In this document: piece by piece, positions 27,785 to 35,871 of the stretch
Numbering within the stretch: position 1 is the first letter of the stretch
How the letters are laid out: each line of letters starts with the position of its first letter
NCBI GenBank assembly: GCA_934635045.1
Contig: CAKTZA010000022.1
Coordinates: forward strand, 1 to 49,026
Length of the DNA: 49,026 nt
Source of the DNA: an uncultured Kiritimatiellota bacterium
Lineage (GTDB): Bacteria > Verrucomicrobiota > Kiritimatiellia > RFP12 > UBA1067
Reading direction: 5' to 3'
Translations under genes and position numbers: made by a program
Notes under the pieces: model-generated
Told to the model about the DNA's origin: nothing
Databases searched by the model: none
Seen by the model: the letters and a program-made list of their open reading frames with translations, nothing else

Positions 27785-28531
27785 CTATTGCGCCAAATAG
27801 CCGCCGTCGACGGGCAGGTTCACGCCCGTGATGAACGAGGCGGCGTCCGACAGCAGAAAGCAAATCGGCCGCGCGACCTGCTCCGGCCGTCCGATTCCGA
27901 GCGGCTGACGCTTCAGGAGCGCGGCCTGCGACGCGGCGTCGAGCAGGCGTCCCGCGCCCGCCTCGAACATCGGCGTCTGGATGTTCGAGGGGCAGACCGC
28001 ATTGACGCGGATGCCGCGCGGCGCGAGCTCGGCCGCCAGCGCCCGCACGCTCGCCGACAGCGCGCCCTTCGTCGCGCAGTAGACCGCCCCGCCGCTCCAG
28101 CCGACGACGGCGGACACGCTGGAAACGGCGACGGCCGAGAACGTCGCCGCGCGGAACGTCGGACGCGCCAGCAGCTTCATCAGCTCGACGAAGGCCAGGC
28201 AGTTGACGCGCATCGCCGCCTCGGCGCGTGCCGCGACAAAGCCCGACACGGGCTCGATCGGACACGCCCCCGCGACATGCGCAAGGCCGTCGAGCGGCGC
28301 GCTCTCCTCCAAGAGCCGCTTCAGGAACAGGGAATCCGTCAGGTCGCCCGCGATGACGCGATGCCCTGCGCCCGGACACAGCCCACGCGTCGCCTCCAGC
28401 TCGTCCGCCCGCCGCGCCGTCAGCACGACCTCGGCGCCGAGTTCCGCCGCCGCGACCGCCGTCGCGCGTCCGATGCCGGACGATGCGCCGGTCACGAGAA
28501 TCCTCTTGCCGTCAAGTGAAAATGCGTTCAT
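27785..28531 (-). CDS. short-chain dehydrogenase/reductase (SDR)
   Basis: A 248-residue classical SDR. Cofactor loop VTGASSGIGRA (TGxxxGxG), GDLTD acidic motif, HVAGA in place of NNAG, the catalytic Ser in VSSVSAV and YxxxK in YCATK, and the C-terminal TGVNLPVDGGYLAQ typical of FabG-like enzymes. Arg in LTARR after strand 2 suggests NADP(H). ATG 28531 lies 6 nt below a TGCTATAAT element, so the mRNA is probably leaderless; an alternative upstream ATG would lie within the promoter. Substrate unknown; 3-oxoacyl or sugar dehydrogenase both possible. Divergent from the PhoB-like regulator. Confidence 0.87.
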   Translation of the reverse strand: MNAFSLDGKRILVTGASSGIGRATAVAAAELGAEVVLTARRADELEATRGLCPGAGHRVIAGDLTDSLFLKRLLEESAPLDGLAHVAGACPIEPVSGFVAARAEAAMRVNCLAFVELMKLLARPTFRAATFSAVAVSSVSAVVGWSGGAVYCATKGALSASVRALAAELAPRGIRVNAVCPSNIQTPMFEAGAGRLLDAASQAALLKRQPLGIGRPEQVARPICFLLSDAASFITGVNLPVDGGYLAQ

Positions 28532-28537
28532 GCCGCT

Positions 28538-28546
28538 ATTATAGCA
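28538..28546 (-). promoter_or_regulatory. extended -10 of the SDR gene, 6 nt from the ATG
   Basis: TGCTATAAT then AGCGGC and ATG 28531 on the minus strand. Back to back with the regulator promoter at 28574-28581. Confidence 0.55.
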
Positions 28547-28573
28547 CATCTCCGCGCGCCGCTTCGTGAAAAG

Positions 28574-28581
28574 TGTATAAT
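28574..28581 (+). promoter_or_regulatory. -10 of the PhoB-like regulator, 7 nt from the ATG
   Basis: TGTATAAT followed by ATGCGCC and ATG 28589. The hexamer is perfect; the TG sits one base closer than in the canonical extended -10. Leaderless mRNA predicted. Confidence 0.55.
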
Positions 28582-28588
28582 ATGCGCC

Positions 28589-29260
28589 ATGTCAAAGATA
28601 CTCGTCGTTGAAGACGACCCGGCCATCCGCCGCGTCATCGTTCTCGCGGTCAAGAGCGCGGGGTACTCGCCTGTCCTCGAAGCGGACACGGGCGACGGTG
28701 GGCTTTCCGTCCTCCGCCGCGAAAAGCCCGCGCTCGTCCTGCTGGACGTCATGCTGCCCGGCATGGACGGCATCGAAGTCTGCCGCCGCGTCAAGTCCGA
28801 CCCCGCCCTCGCGGCGACGGCGGTCATCCTGCTGACGGCGAAAGGCGAGGAGCACGACATCGTCACGGGCCTCGACGCCGGCGCGAACGACTACGTGACG
28901 AAGCCCTTCTCGAAGGAGGTGCTGCTCGCCCGCATGCGCGCCGCGCTCCGCAAGGACCCGACCGCCCCCGCCGGCACGCTCGCGCTCGACGGGCTGGAAC
29001 TGGACGACCGCACGCACCGCGTCACGCTCGGCGGCGACGAGCTGAAGCTCACGCTGACGGAGTACCGCATCCTCGAACTCCTCCTGCGCAATCGCGGACG
29101 CGTCTTCGAGCGCGGGCACATCCTCGACCGCATCACCGGCGGCGAGAAGTTCGTCACCGACCGCACGATCGACGTCCAGATCGTCGGCCTCCGGCGCAAG
29201 CTCGGGGACTGGGCGCGGCACGTCGAGACCGTGCGCGGCCTCGGCTACCGCCTCTCCTGA
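28589..29260 (+). CDS. OmpR/PhoB-family response regulator
   Basis: A 223-residue two-domain regulator. Receiver: VVEDD (acidic pocket), phospho-acceptor Asp53 in LLDVMLPGMDG, Thr in ILLTAKG, Lys in YVTKPFSKEVLL. C-terminal winged helix (about 128-223): LTLTEYRILELLLRNRGRVF, then RTIDVQIVGLRRKLG and TVRGLGYRLS. It is translated with the sensor kinase 7 nt downstream and the EamA gene; a phosphate- or envelope-stress role is typical of the family but not shown. The start is set by the 7-nt spacing to the -10. Confidence 0.93.
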   Translation: MSKILVVEDDPAIRRVIVLAVKSAGYSPVLEADTGDGGLSVLRREKPALVLLDVMLPGMDGIEVCRRVKSDPALAATAVILLTAKGEEHDIVTGLDAGANDYVTKPFSKEVLLARMRAALRKDPTAPAGTLALDGLELDDRTHRVTLGGDELKLTLTEYRILELLLRNRGRVFERGHILDRITGGEKFVTDRTIDVQIVGLRRKLGDWARHVETVRGLGYRLS

Positions 29261-29267
29261 AGACGCC

Positions 29268-30458
29268 ATGCGACGGATGAGCAAGAGCCTTCTCGCGGCT
29301 GCGGCCGCCGGCGCGGGCGTCGTCCTGTTCGCCGCGCTGTTCATGCTGGAGGCGCACAGCTTCCGGCGGGCCATCGCCGACATGGCGGAGTCGGAGACGC
29401 GCGTGACGGTCGTCAACGCCGACGGCTCGGTCTTCTACGACACCGAAGCCGCGACCGACAGCCACGCCGCGCGCGCCGAGGTGCGACAGGCGTTCGCCAC
29501 CGGGCGCAGCGTCTCGCTGCGTCGGTCGGAGACGGTCGGCGCCGACCTCCTCTACTGCGCCCGCCGCGTCGGCGACCGCGTCGTGCGTCTCGCCGTGCCA
29601 TACACGGGCGTCCTGAAATCCGAACGGCTGGCCGCCGGCGGGCTCCTCGCCGCCCTTCTGCTCGGCGTCTGCCTCGTCCTGCTCGTCTACCTCTTCACGC
29701 ACCGCCTGACGCAACGGCTGGACGCCCAGTCACGCCAGCTCGAAATCGCCACGGCGAACGAGACGTTCCGCCGCGAGTTCACGTCCAACGTCACGCATGA
29801 GCTGAAAAGCCCCCTCACGGCGATTCTCGGCGCCGTCGAGATGCTGGGCGACGGCACGGCACTCGCCGATGACGAGCGGAAAGAGCTCTTCGACATCATC
29901 CGCTCGGAGAGCGGCCGCCTCGGCTCGCTGGTCGGGGACGTGCTGTCGCTCGCGCAGATCGAGCGCGAACAGGCCGAAAACGCGGCCGACTTCGCGCGCG
30001 TGAATCTCGCGGACGTCGTTTCGGCCGTCCTCGCACGCGAGGAGCCCAAGGCCCACGCGGCCCACGTGAAGCTCGACGGCGCGCGCAACGACAGCGTGGA
30101 CATCCGAGGCGACGCGACCCGGCTGGAGGATGCGCTGGCCAACCTGATCGAGAACGCCCTACGCTATTCGGGTTCGGACGTCATCCGCGTCACGTCAGCG
30201 GCGAAGGGATCGCACGTCACGGTCTCGGTCACGGACTTCGGCATCGGCATCCCCGCCGCGCACCTGCCGCATCTCTTCGAGCGGTTCTACCGCGTCAACA
30301 AGTCGCGCAGCCGCACGCTCGGCGGCACGGGCCTCGGCCTCGCGATCGTCAAGCACATCGTCCAGCTACACGGCGGCGACGTCGCGGTCGAGTCCGTGCC
30401 CGGACGGCAGACGACGTTCGCCTTCACCCTTCCCCGCGCGGAGGATGCGCAACCATGA
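29268..30458 (+). CDS. PhoR-like sensor histidine kinase
   Basis: A 396-residue membrane kinase partnering the regulator 7 nt upstream. Two membrane helices (about 7-27 and 122-143) flank a small periplasmic sensor of about 95 residues. DHp domain with His177 in SNVTHELKSPLTAILGAVEM; ATPase domain with N box NLIENALRYS, G1 VTDFGIGIP, F box LFERFYRV, G2 GGTGLGLAIVKHIVQLHGG. It lacks the PAS domain of E. coli PhoR. An alternative start at 29277 is possible. The stop overlaps the EamA start as ATGA, so the transporter is probably made with the sensor. Ligand unknown. Confidence 0.9.
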   Translation: MRRMSKSLLAAAAAGAGVVLFAALFMLEAHSFRRAIADMAESETRVTVVNADGSVFYDTEAATDSHAARAEVRQAFATGRSVSLRRSETVGADLLYCARRVGDRVVRLAVPYTGVLKSERLAAGGLLAALLLGVCLVLLVYLFTHRLTQRLDAQSRQLEIATANETFRREFTSNVTHELKSPLTAILGAVEMLGDGTALADDERKELFDIIRSESGRLGSLVGDVLSLAQIEREQAENAADFARVNLADVVSAVLAREEPKAHAAHVKLDGARNDSVDIRGDATRLEDALANLIENALRYSGSDVIRVTSAAKGSHVTVSVTDFGIGIPAAHLPHLFERFYRVNKSRSRTLGGTGLGLAIVKHIVQLHGGDVAVESVPGRQTTFAFTLPRAEDAQP

Positions 30459-31345
30459 GCGACAAGGCCAAGGGCATCGCCTGCATCGTCGCAAGCGCGT
30501 TCGGCTTCGCCATCATGGCCACCTGCGTGCGGCTCTGCGACGACTACGGCGCGGCGATCTCCAGCTTTCAGAAGAGCTTCTTTCGCAACGTCGTCGCGCT
30601 GGGCCTCGCGCTCGCCGTCTTTCTGCGGGGGTCTGTCCCCACACATGCGGGGTCTGTCCCCACGCAGAAACGGGGGCCCGTCCCCACGAAAGCGTGGCTG
30701 CTGCTTGTGCTGCGGAGCGCGCTGGGGACGGTCGGCATCTTCGCGAACTTCTACGCCCTGAGCCGCATCACCATCGCCGAGGGACAGACCCTCAACAAGA
30801 CGGCGCCCTTCTTCACCGTCGTCTTTGCCGCGCTGTTCCTGAAGGAACACGCCGGCTGGAAGAGCTTTTACCCGCTTCTCGTCGCGTTCGCCGGCGTGCT
30901 GCTGATCGCCAAGCCCGGCTTCGCGGGCGAGGCCGCGTTTCCGCTCGCGATGGGGCTGCTGGGCGGCGTCTCGGCCGGGGCCGCCTATACGGCCCTGCGG
31001 GCGCTCGGCAAGACGGGCGCGCTGAAGAGCTCCTTCATCATACTCTTCTTCAGCGCGTTCTCGTGCCTCGCGGCCGTGCCGTTCATGCTGCACGGCTTCG
31101 TCCCGATGACCGCCGCGCAAGTCGCGATCCTCTTCGGGGCCGGCGGCGGCGCGGCGCTCGGACAGTTCGGCGTCACGCTCGCCTACCGCTGCGCCGCACC
31201 GCGCGACATCGCCGTCTACGACTACACGAACATCCTCTTCACGGCGGCGTTCGGCTTCGCGCTCTTCGGTCAGATCCCCGACGGATGGTCACTCGTCGGC
31301 TTCGCGCTCATCGTCTTTGCCGCCGTGAAGATGCGCCACGCTTGA
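30455..31345 (+). CDS. EamA/DMT-family transporter with repeat-derived loop
   Basis: A 296-residue inner-membrane protein with about ten hydrophobic helices and two EamA repeats (GIACIVASAFGFAIMATCVR; FPLAMGLLGGVSAGAAYTAL). RSALGTVGIFANFYALSRIT and LNKTAPFFTVVFAALFLKE are typical of drug/metabolite transporters. Residues 58-78 (GSVPTHAGSVPT and GPVPT) come from three GGGGTCTGTCCCCA repeats inserted in frame between helices 2 and 3. The helices are undisturbed, so function may be kept. ATGA overlap with the kinase gene. Probable exporter of a small metabolite; substrate unknown. Confidence 0.87.
   Translation: MSDKAKGIACIVASAFGFAIMATCVRLCDDYGAAISSFQKSFFRNVVALGLALAVFLRGSVPTHAGSVPTQKRGPVPTKAWLLLVLRSALGTVGIFANFYALSRITIAEGQTLNKTAPFFTVVFAALFLKEHAGWKSFYPLLVAFAGVLLIAKPGFAGEAAFPLAMGLLGGVSAGAAYTALRALGKTGALKSSFIILFFSAFSCLAAVPFMLHGFVPMTAAQVAILFGAGGGAALGQFGVTLAYRCAAPRDIAVYDYTNILFTAAFGFALFGQIPDGWSLVGFALIVFAAVKMRHA
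30628..30686. repeat. three GGGGTCTGTCCCCA repeats inside the EamA gene
   Basis: Copies at 30628-30641, 30649-30662 and 30673-30686 (last GGGGCCCGTCCCCA), spaced 21 and 24 bp, so the frame is kept and each copy encodes G-[SP]-VPT. Orientation is the reverse complement of the copies near dnaK. Confidence 0.9.
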
Positions 31346-31365
31346 TGGCCGCGCGCGCGGCCATC
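31344..31365. terminator. 22-bp perfect GC palindrome at a convergent junction
   Basis: GATGGCCGCGC followed directly by its inverse complement GCGCGGCCATC, overlapping the EamA stop and 5 nt from the pseudouridine synthase stop. It may block read-through both ways, but no T-run follows. Confidence 0.4.
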
Positions 31366-31369
31366 GGCC

Positions 31370-32296
31370 TCACTTGCCCATGCCGAAGAGGCGCAGGGCC
31401 GCACGGAAATCCGCCGGCAGCGGCGCATGGGCCCGGATCTCCGCATGACGGTCGAGCGGATTCGGCAGCTTCAGCGTTGAGGCGTGCAGCATCTGGCGCG
31501 GCACCTGCAAAAGGCGCATGTCGCGCGCGCGCTTGAGCCCGAACACGCGGTCGCCGACAATCGGAAAGCGAATCGACGCGAGATGCCGCCGAATCTGGTT
31601 CGTGCGGCCCGTCTCGATGCGGACGCGCAAAAACGAGGCATCGTCCGACGCCCCCTCGCGCGTGACGCGCGACACGGCCGGCTCGCCGTCCAGCGGCGTG
31701 TCGATGGTCTGGTGCGCATACGCGAACCGCCCGACGACGATCGCGTGGTACGTCTTCGACACCTTGTGCGTCTTGAAGAGCTCGACCGCCGCGAGAAACG
31801 CCGCGTGGCTCTTCGCGAAGAGCAGGCAGCCTGTCGTGTCGCGGTCGAGGCGGTGGACGGCCTCCAACGTCGGGATCTTCTCCTGTTCGCGCAGGATCGT
31901 CTCTGCGCTCTTCGGGTCGTCGCAGCTCACGAGCCCCGCCGGCTTGTCGCAGACGAGGTAGTTGTCGTCCGACCAGAGCACGCGGACGTGGCGGCGAGGC
32001 GGCTGGGAACGAGGAACGGGAATCGGGGAACGGGGATCGGAGTTGACGGCCGACTGCCTCTGCGCGCCCTTCACGACCGCCGTCGGCACCTCCACGAGGT
32101 CGCCCGTCTTGAGCGCGTAGCGCGCAATCCAGACGCAGGTGCGGTTCACCCAGACGCTGCGCCCGTCGATCATCGCCTTCGCCGCGCGGCGCGAGAGCGC
32201 GAACTTCTGCGCGAGGAAGTCCTGAAGGACTTTCGCGTCCGCCTTGTTGACCGTCAGCGCGGCGATGCCCGCCGCATGTTGGGGTGCACGTCTCAT
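31370..32296 (-). CDS. RluA-family pseudouridine synthase
   Basis: A 308-residue RNA-modifying enzyme isomerising uridine in rRNA or tRNA. An S4-like RNA-binding domain (about 22-70: VLQDFLAQKFALSRRAAKAM and IDGRSVWVN) is followed by the catalytic domain: NYLVCDKPAGLVSC, catalytic Asp151 in AVHRLDRDTTGCLLFAKS, KTYHAIVVGR and RIETGRTNQIRRHLASI. Residues 85-101 (PRSPIPVPRSQPP) are a repeat-derived linker insert between the domains, in the orientation opposite to the argC insert. ATG 32296 is preceded by GAAGAAG, 5 nt after the tandem-PAS gene. Which of RluA/C/D it matches cannot be told. Confidence 0.9.
   Translation of the reverse strand: MRRAPQHAAGIAALTVNKADAKVLQDFLAQKFALSRRAAKAMIDGRSVWVNRTCVWIARYALKTGDLVEVPTAVVKGAQRQSAVNSDPRSPIPVPRSQPPRRHVRVLWSDDNYLVCDKPAGLVSCDDPKSAETILREQEKIPTLEAVHRLDRDTTGCLLFAKSHAAFLAAVELFKTHKVSKTYHAIVVGRFAYAHQTIDTPLDGEPAVSRVTREGASDDASFLRVRIETGRTNQIRRHLASIRFPIVGDRVFGLKRARDMRLLQVPRQMLHASTLKLPNPLDRHAEIRAHAPLPADFRAALRLFGMGK
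31994..32044. repeat. GGGAACGGGGA-type insert in the pseudouridine synthase
   Basis: On the plus strand GGGAACGAGGAACGGGAATC then GGGGAACGGGGATCGG. The gene reads the pyrimidine strand, giving a Pro/Ser/Arg-rich linker in frame. Confidence 0.8.
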
Positions 32297-32301
32297 CTTC
32301 T

Positions 32302-33015
32302 TCAGACCTTCTGGATGCTGCCGACGACGCCGACGACGCGGCGGCCGTGGCGGTTCGGCGCGAGCACGATCTCCAGCTCCTCCTGGTCGGCCCCGTCGCC
32401 CTCGGCGACAATGTCCGTCACCGTCTGCTCGCCGGCGAGGGCCTTCTTGAAGTTCTCCGGCAGCGGCGCGTCGCACATGAAGTCCGCAAAGCAGTGCCGC
32501 CGCGCCTCCTCGACGTCCGCCAGGCCGAAGAGCGCGCAGAACGCCGCGTTCGCCTCGACGATCGCCCCGCTCTCCGCACAGGCGAAGAGCGCGACCTGCG
32601 CGATCTCGAAGGCGTTCGCCTTGGTGCGGAACATGTTCATGTACGCGCGGCGCCGCTCGACGTTGCGAATCGTGAAGATGAGGTCACCGGGGTTCATGAG
32701 GTCGATGCACGAGACGGCGACCTCGCAGGCGATGCGCGTGCCGTCCTTGGCGATGCCGTTCGCGTCGATGACGACGTGGCGGTCGCCCTCCAGCCCCTTG
32801 CGGATGCGCGCGACGACATCGGCCTTCAGGCCCGGAATGTAAATCGAGATCGGCTCGTCGAGAACCTCGTCGGGCTCGCGGCCGAAATACTCGACCGTGC
32901 GCGGGTTGATTTCAAGGATATGCCCGTTCGGGTCGGTGATGACGACGGAGTCGTACATCCCGCCAAGGAATTGGCGGAACAGCGACCGACGGTCTTTGGG
33001 AACGAAAAGTGCCAT
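32302..33015 (-). CDS. tandem PAS-domain protein without output domain
   Basis: A 237-residue soluble protein made of two PAS domains: residues about 12-110 (YDSVVITDPNGHILEINPRT, VEYFGREPDEVL, then FTIRNVERRR) and about 115-235 (IAQVALFACAESGAIVEANA, then AFCALFGLADVEEAR, ending VVGVVGSIQKV). No kinase, GGDEF or DNA-binding domain follows. It may sense a small molecule or redox state and act through a partner. The ATG lies 10 nt below TGGTATAAT and lacks a ribosome binding site. Followed by the pseudouridine synthase, 5 nt later. Confidence 0.8.
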   Translation of the reverse strand: MALFVPKDRRSLFRQFLGGMYDSVVITDPNGHILEINPRTVEYFGREPDEVLDEPISIYIPGLKADVVARIRKGLEGDRHVVIDANGIAKDGTRIACEVAVSCIDLMNPGDLIFTIRNVERRRAYMNMFRTKANAFEIAQVALFACAESGAIVEANAAFCALFGLADVEEARRHCFADFMCDAPLPENFKKALAGEQTVTDIVAEGDGADQEELEIVLAPNRHGRRVVGVVGSIQKV

Positions 33016-33025
33016 AGTTCGGCTG

Positions 33026-33034
33026 ATTATACCA
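33026..33034 (-). promoter_or_regulatory. extended -10 promoter of the tandem-PAS gene
   Basis: TGGTATAAT, then 10 nt and ATG 33015. It lies directly after the queA stop. Predicted leader of about 3-4 nt. Confidence 0.55.
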
Positions 33035-33036
33035 AA

Positions 33037-34137
33037 TCAGACGATCAACATGCAATCGCCATACGAGAAAAACATGTAGTTCGCCCGCACCGCGAGCGCA
33101 TAGGCGCAGAGGACGCGCTCGCGTCCGGCCAGCGCCGAGATCATCATGAGCAGCGTGGACTGCGGCAGGTGGAAGTTCGTCAGCAGGCAGTCGCAGACGC
33201 GGAAGCGATAGGGCGGATAGATGAAAATATTGGACGCGCCCGACCCCGCGACAACCTTTCCGTCCGGCGTCGCGGCCGCAACCGTCTCCAGCGTGCGCAC
33301 CGTCGTCGAGCCGACGCAGAAGACGCGCCCGCCGCGCGCCTTGCAGGCGTTGATCGCCTCCGCCGTCTCGGGCGGCACGGTGAACGCCTCGAAGTCCATC
33401 TGGTGGTCTTCGATGTTGTCCGCCTTGACGGGACGGAACGTGCCCGGCCCAACGTGCAGCGTCACGGCGACGCGCTTCACGCCCTTCGCGTCGAGCGCGG
33501 CGAAGATCTCCGGCGTGAAGTGGAGGCCCGCCGTCGGCGCGGCGACCGACCCGACCTCGCGCGCGTAGATCGTCTGGTAGCGTTCGCGGTCTTCCTTCTC
33601 CTCTTCCGCCGTGCCTTCGCGCTTCACGTACGGCGGCACGGGCGTGTGGCCAAACTCGTCGAGGAGATCCATGAGCGGACGCCCGCAGACGAATTCGACC
33701 TGCCACATGCCGATGCCGGACAGCGGCTTCAGGAGCCGCGCCGTCAGCTCGCGGTTCGGGCCGAAGACGGCCTCCTGCCCCGCGCGGCACTTGCGCCCGG
33801 AGCCGATGATGACGTTCCAGCGAAGGGAGTCCCGCGCCGCCGTCATCGAGGGTCGCTCGTCGTCCGCATCCATCGGCGCGGCGTTGACCATCAGCATCTC
33901 GACAGCCCCGTGCGTGTCGGGCCACTCGCCGAGCAGCCGCGCGGGAAAGACCTTCGTGTCGTTGACGACGAGCAGGTCGTTCGCCGTGATGTAGTCGACG
34001 ATGTCCGCAATGTGACGGTGCTCCACGACACCCGTGTCGCGGTGGAGCACCATCATCTTCTCCGTCCCGCGGCGTTCGGCGGGATGCTGCGCAATGAGCC
34101 GCTCAGGGAGCGGATACCAGAACTGCCGCGTCTTCAT
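33037..34137 (-). CDS. queA: S-adenosylmethionine:tRNA ribosyltransferase-isomerase
   Basis: A 366-residue enzyme of queuosine synthesis that moves the ribosyl part of SAM onto preQ1 at tRNA position 34. Seen: the N-terminal YPLPERLIAQHPAERR, LLVVNDTKVFPARL, the family signature SVAAPTAGLHFTPEIF, VTLHVGPGTFRPV, and CLLTNFHLPQSTLLMMISAL. Length fits QueA. It starts 12 nt after the symporter stop, so it probably shares the glycine-riboswitch transcript. No tgt or queG is in the window. Confidence 0.96.
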   Translation of the reverse strand: MKTRQFWYPLPERLIAQHPAERRGTEKMMVLHRDTGVVEHRHIADIVDYITANDLLVVNDTKVFPARLLGEWPDTHGAVEMLMVNAAPMDADDERPSMTAARDSLRWNVIIGSGRKCRAGQEAVFGPNRELTARLLKPLSGIGMWQVEFVCGRPLMDLLDEFGHTPVPPYVKREGTAEEEKEDRERYQTIYAREVGSVAAPTAGLHFTPEIFAALDAKGVKRVAVTLHVGPGTFRPVKADNIEDHQMDFEAFTVPPETAEAINACKARGGRVFCVGSTTVRTLETVAAATPDGKVVAGSGASNIFIYPPYRFRVCDCLLTNFHLPQSTLLMMISALAGRERVLCAYALAVRANYMFFSYGDCMLIV

Positions 34138-34149
34138 GCGCCGAAACGC

Positions 34150-35685
34150 CTATTCCTTGATTTCGCCGGCCTTGAGACGCCTGAAGTAGCTCTTCGTCTC
34201 CGCCACGATGACGCCCGAGAGCGCGAGGAGCGCGATCATGTTCGGCACGGCCATGAGGCCGTTGACGATGTCCGCAATGCCCCACACGGCCGAGATCGTC
34301 ATGTACGGCCCGATGAAGACGGCCGCGATGTAGAACCAGCGGTAGACGAGGACGGGGCCCATCCGCCCGTTCGTCAGGTACTCAAGGCAGCGCTCCGAGT
34401 AGTAGTCCCACCCGAGGATCGTCGTGAAGCCGAAGAGGACAAGCGAGACCATCAGGAGCGCGTCCGTCACGATCGGCGGCAGGAACGGGATGCCGACGGC
34501 GAACGCCTTCATCGTGGCCGCCGCGCCGGAGGCGGCGCTCGCGCTGTAGAGCTCGGACACGCCCTTGAACGACTCGGCCGAAACCGGCTGGCTCGTCATC
34601 GTGAGCGCGAGGCCCGTCATCGAGCAGACGACGATCGTGTCGAGGAACGTGCCCGTCATCGAGACGAGGCCCTGGCGGACGGGCTCCTTCGTCTGCGCAG
34701 CCGCCGCCGCGATCGGAGCGGAGCCGAGGCCCGCCTCGTTCGAGAAGATGCCGCGCGCGATGCCCTTCTGCATCGCCACGATGACCGCGCCGAGCGCGCC
34801 GCCCGCCGCCGCCTGGAGGCCGAACGCCGACTTGACGATCGTCGCGAGCGCCGCCGGAATCCTGCCGAGGTTGCAGAAGACGAGAATGAGCGAGAACGCG
34901 ACGTAGAGGACGACCATGAGCGGAATCACCTTCTCGCTCACCTTCGCGATGCGCTTGAGGCCGCCGATCACGACCATGCCGACCATGAACGCGAGCAGGA
35001 TCGAGCCGAAGATCGTCGCGCACGAGTAGCTGTTGCCGAGGATCGTGAAGTTGTGGACGTCCGCCGTGTCGATGTAGCTCTTGAAGAACGTGTTGAACGA
35101 GCCGCAGATCGAGTTCACCTGCGTGAACGTGCCGATGCCGAAGAGGCCCACGAGCACGCCGAAGAACGCGAAGAGGCACGCGAGCCACTTCCACTTCGGG
35201 CCCATGCCGCGCTCGATGTAGTAGAACGGCCCGCCCAGGACGTGGCCGGTCTTCTCGTCATGCTCGCGGTACTTGACGGCCAGGAGACCCTCGGAATACT
35301 TCGTCGCCATGCCGAAGAGCGCGGCGAGCCACATCCAGAAGATCGCGCCGGGGCCGCCCGCGACGTAGGCCGTCGCGACGCCGACGATGTTGCCCGTGCC
35401 GATCGTCGCCGAGAGGGCCGTGCAGAGCGCGCCGAAGCTGGAGACCTCGCCCTTCGCGCCATGTTCGAGCTTCTCGTTCTTGAACATGTACTTGAGCGCG
35501 CGCGGCAGCTGGATGAACTGCATGCCGCCGAGGCGGATCGTCAGCCAGATTCCGCCGAAGAGAATCAGGATGATCAGAAGGGGCACCGGAAACCCGGCGA
35601 TCTCGAACGATGTTCCCCAGACCTTGTCGTCAACCAAGTTCACGTAGTCCGTGAACGTATCCAGCCACGTGGCTGCCTGCATCAT
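34150..35685 (-). CDS. sodium:alanine/glycine symporter (AGCS family)
   Basis: A 511-residue inner-membrane transporter with about eleven hydrophobic helices. AGCS signatures: LSATIGTGNIVGVATAYVAG, GPGAIFWMWLAALFGMATKY, then IFSNEAGLGSAPIAAAAAQT. The family takes up alanine or glycine with Na+. A single-aptamer glycine riboswitch in its leader points to glycine as substrate or signal. GGAAAGG lies 9 nt before the first of two adjacent ATGs. queA follows 12 nt after the stop. Confidence 0.95.
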   Translation of the reverse strand: MMQAATWLDTFTDYVNLVDDKVWGTSFEIAGFPVPLLIILILFGGIWLTIRLGGMQFIQLPRALKYMFKNEKLEHGAKGEVSSFGALCTALSATIGTGNIVGVATAYVAGGPGAIFWMWLAALFGMATKYSEGLLAVKYREHDEKTGHVLGGPFYYIERGMGPKWKWLACLFAFFGVLVGLFGIGTFTQVNSICGSFNTFFKSYIDTADVHNFTILGNSYSCATIFGSILLAFMVGMVVIGGLKRIAKVSEKVIPLMVVLYVAFSLILVFCNLGRIPAALATIVKSAFGLQAAAGGALGAVIVAMQKGIARGIFSNEAGLGSAPIAAAAAQTKEPVRQGLVSMTGTFLDTIVVCSMTGLALTMTSQPVSAESFKGVSELYSASAASGAAATMKAFAVGIPFLPPIVTDALLMVSLVLFGFTTILGWDYYSERCLEYLTNGRMGPVLVYRWFYIAAVFIGPYMTISAVWGIADIVNGLMAVPNMIALLALSGVIVAETKSYFRRLKAGEIKE

Positions 35686-35695
35686 GTTTGTTTGC

Positions 35696-35792
35696 CTTTC
35701 CGTCCTTTTGCCTGAGAGATCGTCCCCGACCCTTTCGGGGAGTTACACCTTCGGCACCTCGCACCGTTGCGAAGCTTCTCCGGACCCGCCGT
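35696..35792 (-). ncRNA. glycine riboswitch, single aptamer
   Basis: On the minus strand: CCGGAGAAGC, GTGCCGAAGG, an AACTCCCC...GGGG hairpin, then CTCTCAGGCAAAAGGACGG. The strings GCCGAAGG and CTCTCAGGCAAAAGGAC are the hallmark conserved core of glycine aptamers. Only one aptamer is present. It ends at the GGAAAGG ribosome binding site of the symporter, so control of translation is likely; no terminator hairpin with a T-run is seen before the ATG. Confidence 0.9.
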
Positions 35793-35811
35793 AGCGGTAA
35801 AAAGTTCGCGT

Positions 35812-35820
35812 ATTATACCA
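35812..35820 (-). promoter_or_regulatory. extended -10 promoter of the glycine riboswitch/symporter
   Basis: TGGTATAAT on the minus strand; predicted start near 35805 places the riboswitch right at the 5' end of a leader of about 120 nt. Confidence 0.6.
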
Positions 35821-35855
35821 TAATCGTCACAGGATGGCTATTGTGGACGGATTTA

Positions 35856-35864
35856 TGGTAAAAT
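35856..35864 (+). promoter_or_regulatory. extended -10 of the NarL-type kinase, 7 nt from its GTG
   Basis: TGGTAAAAT followed by ATCCGCC and GTG 35872. The fourth case of the N7 geometry, here with a GTG start. Confidence 0.5.
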
Positions 35865-35871
35865 ATCCGCC

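Noticed and set aside
32284..35715. A 1143-codon plus-strand frame opposite queA, the PAS gene and the symporter
   Set aside because: It spans three recognised genes antisense and reads as charged Arg/Asp/His sequence; a shadow of high GC.
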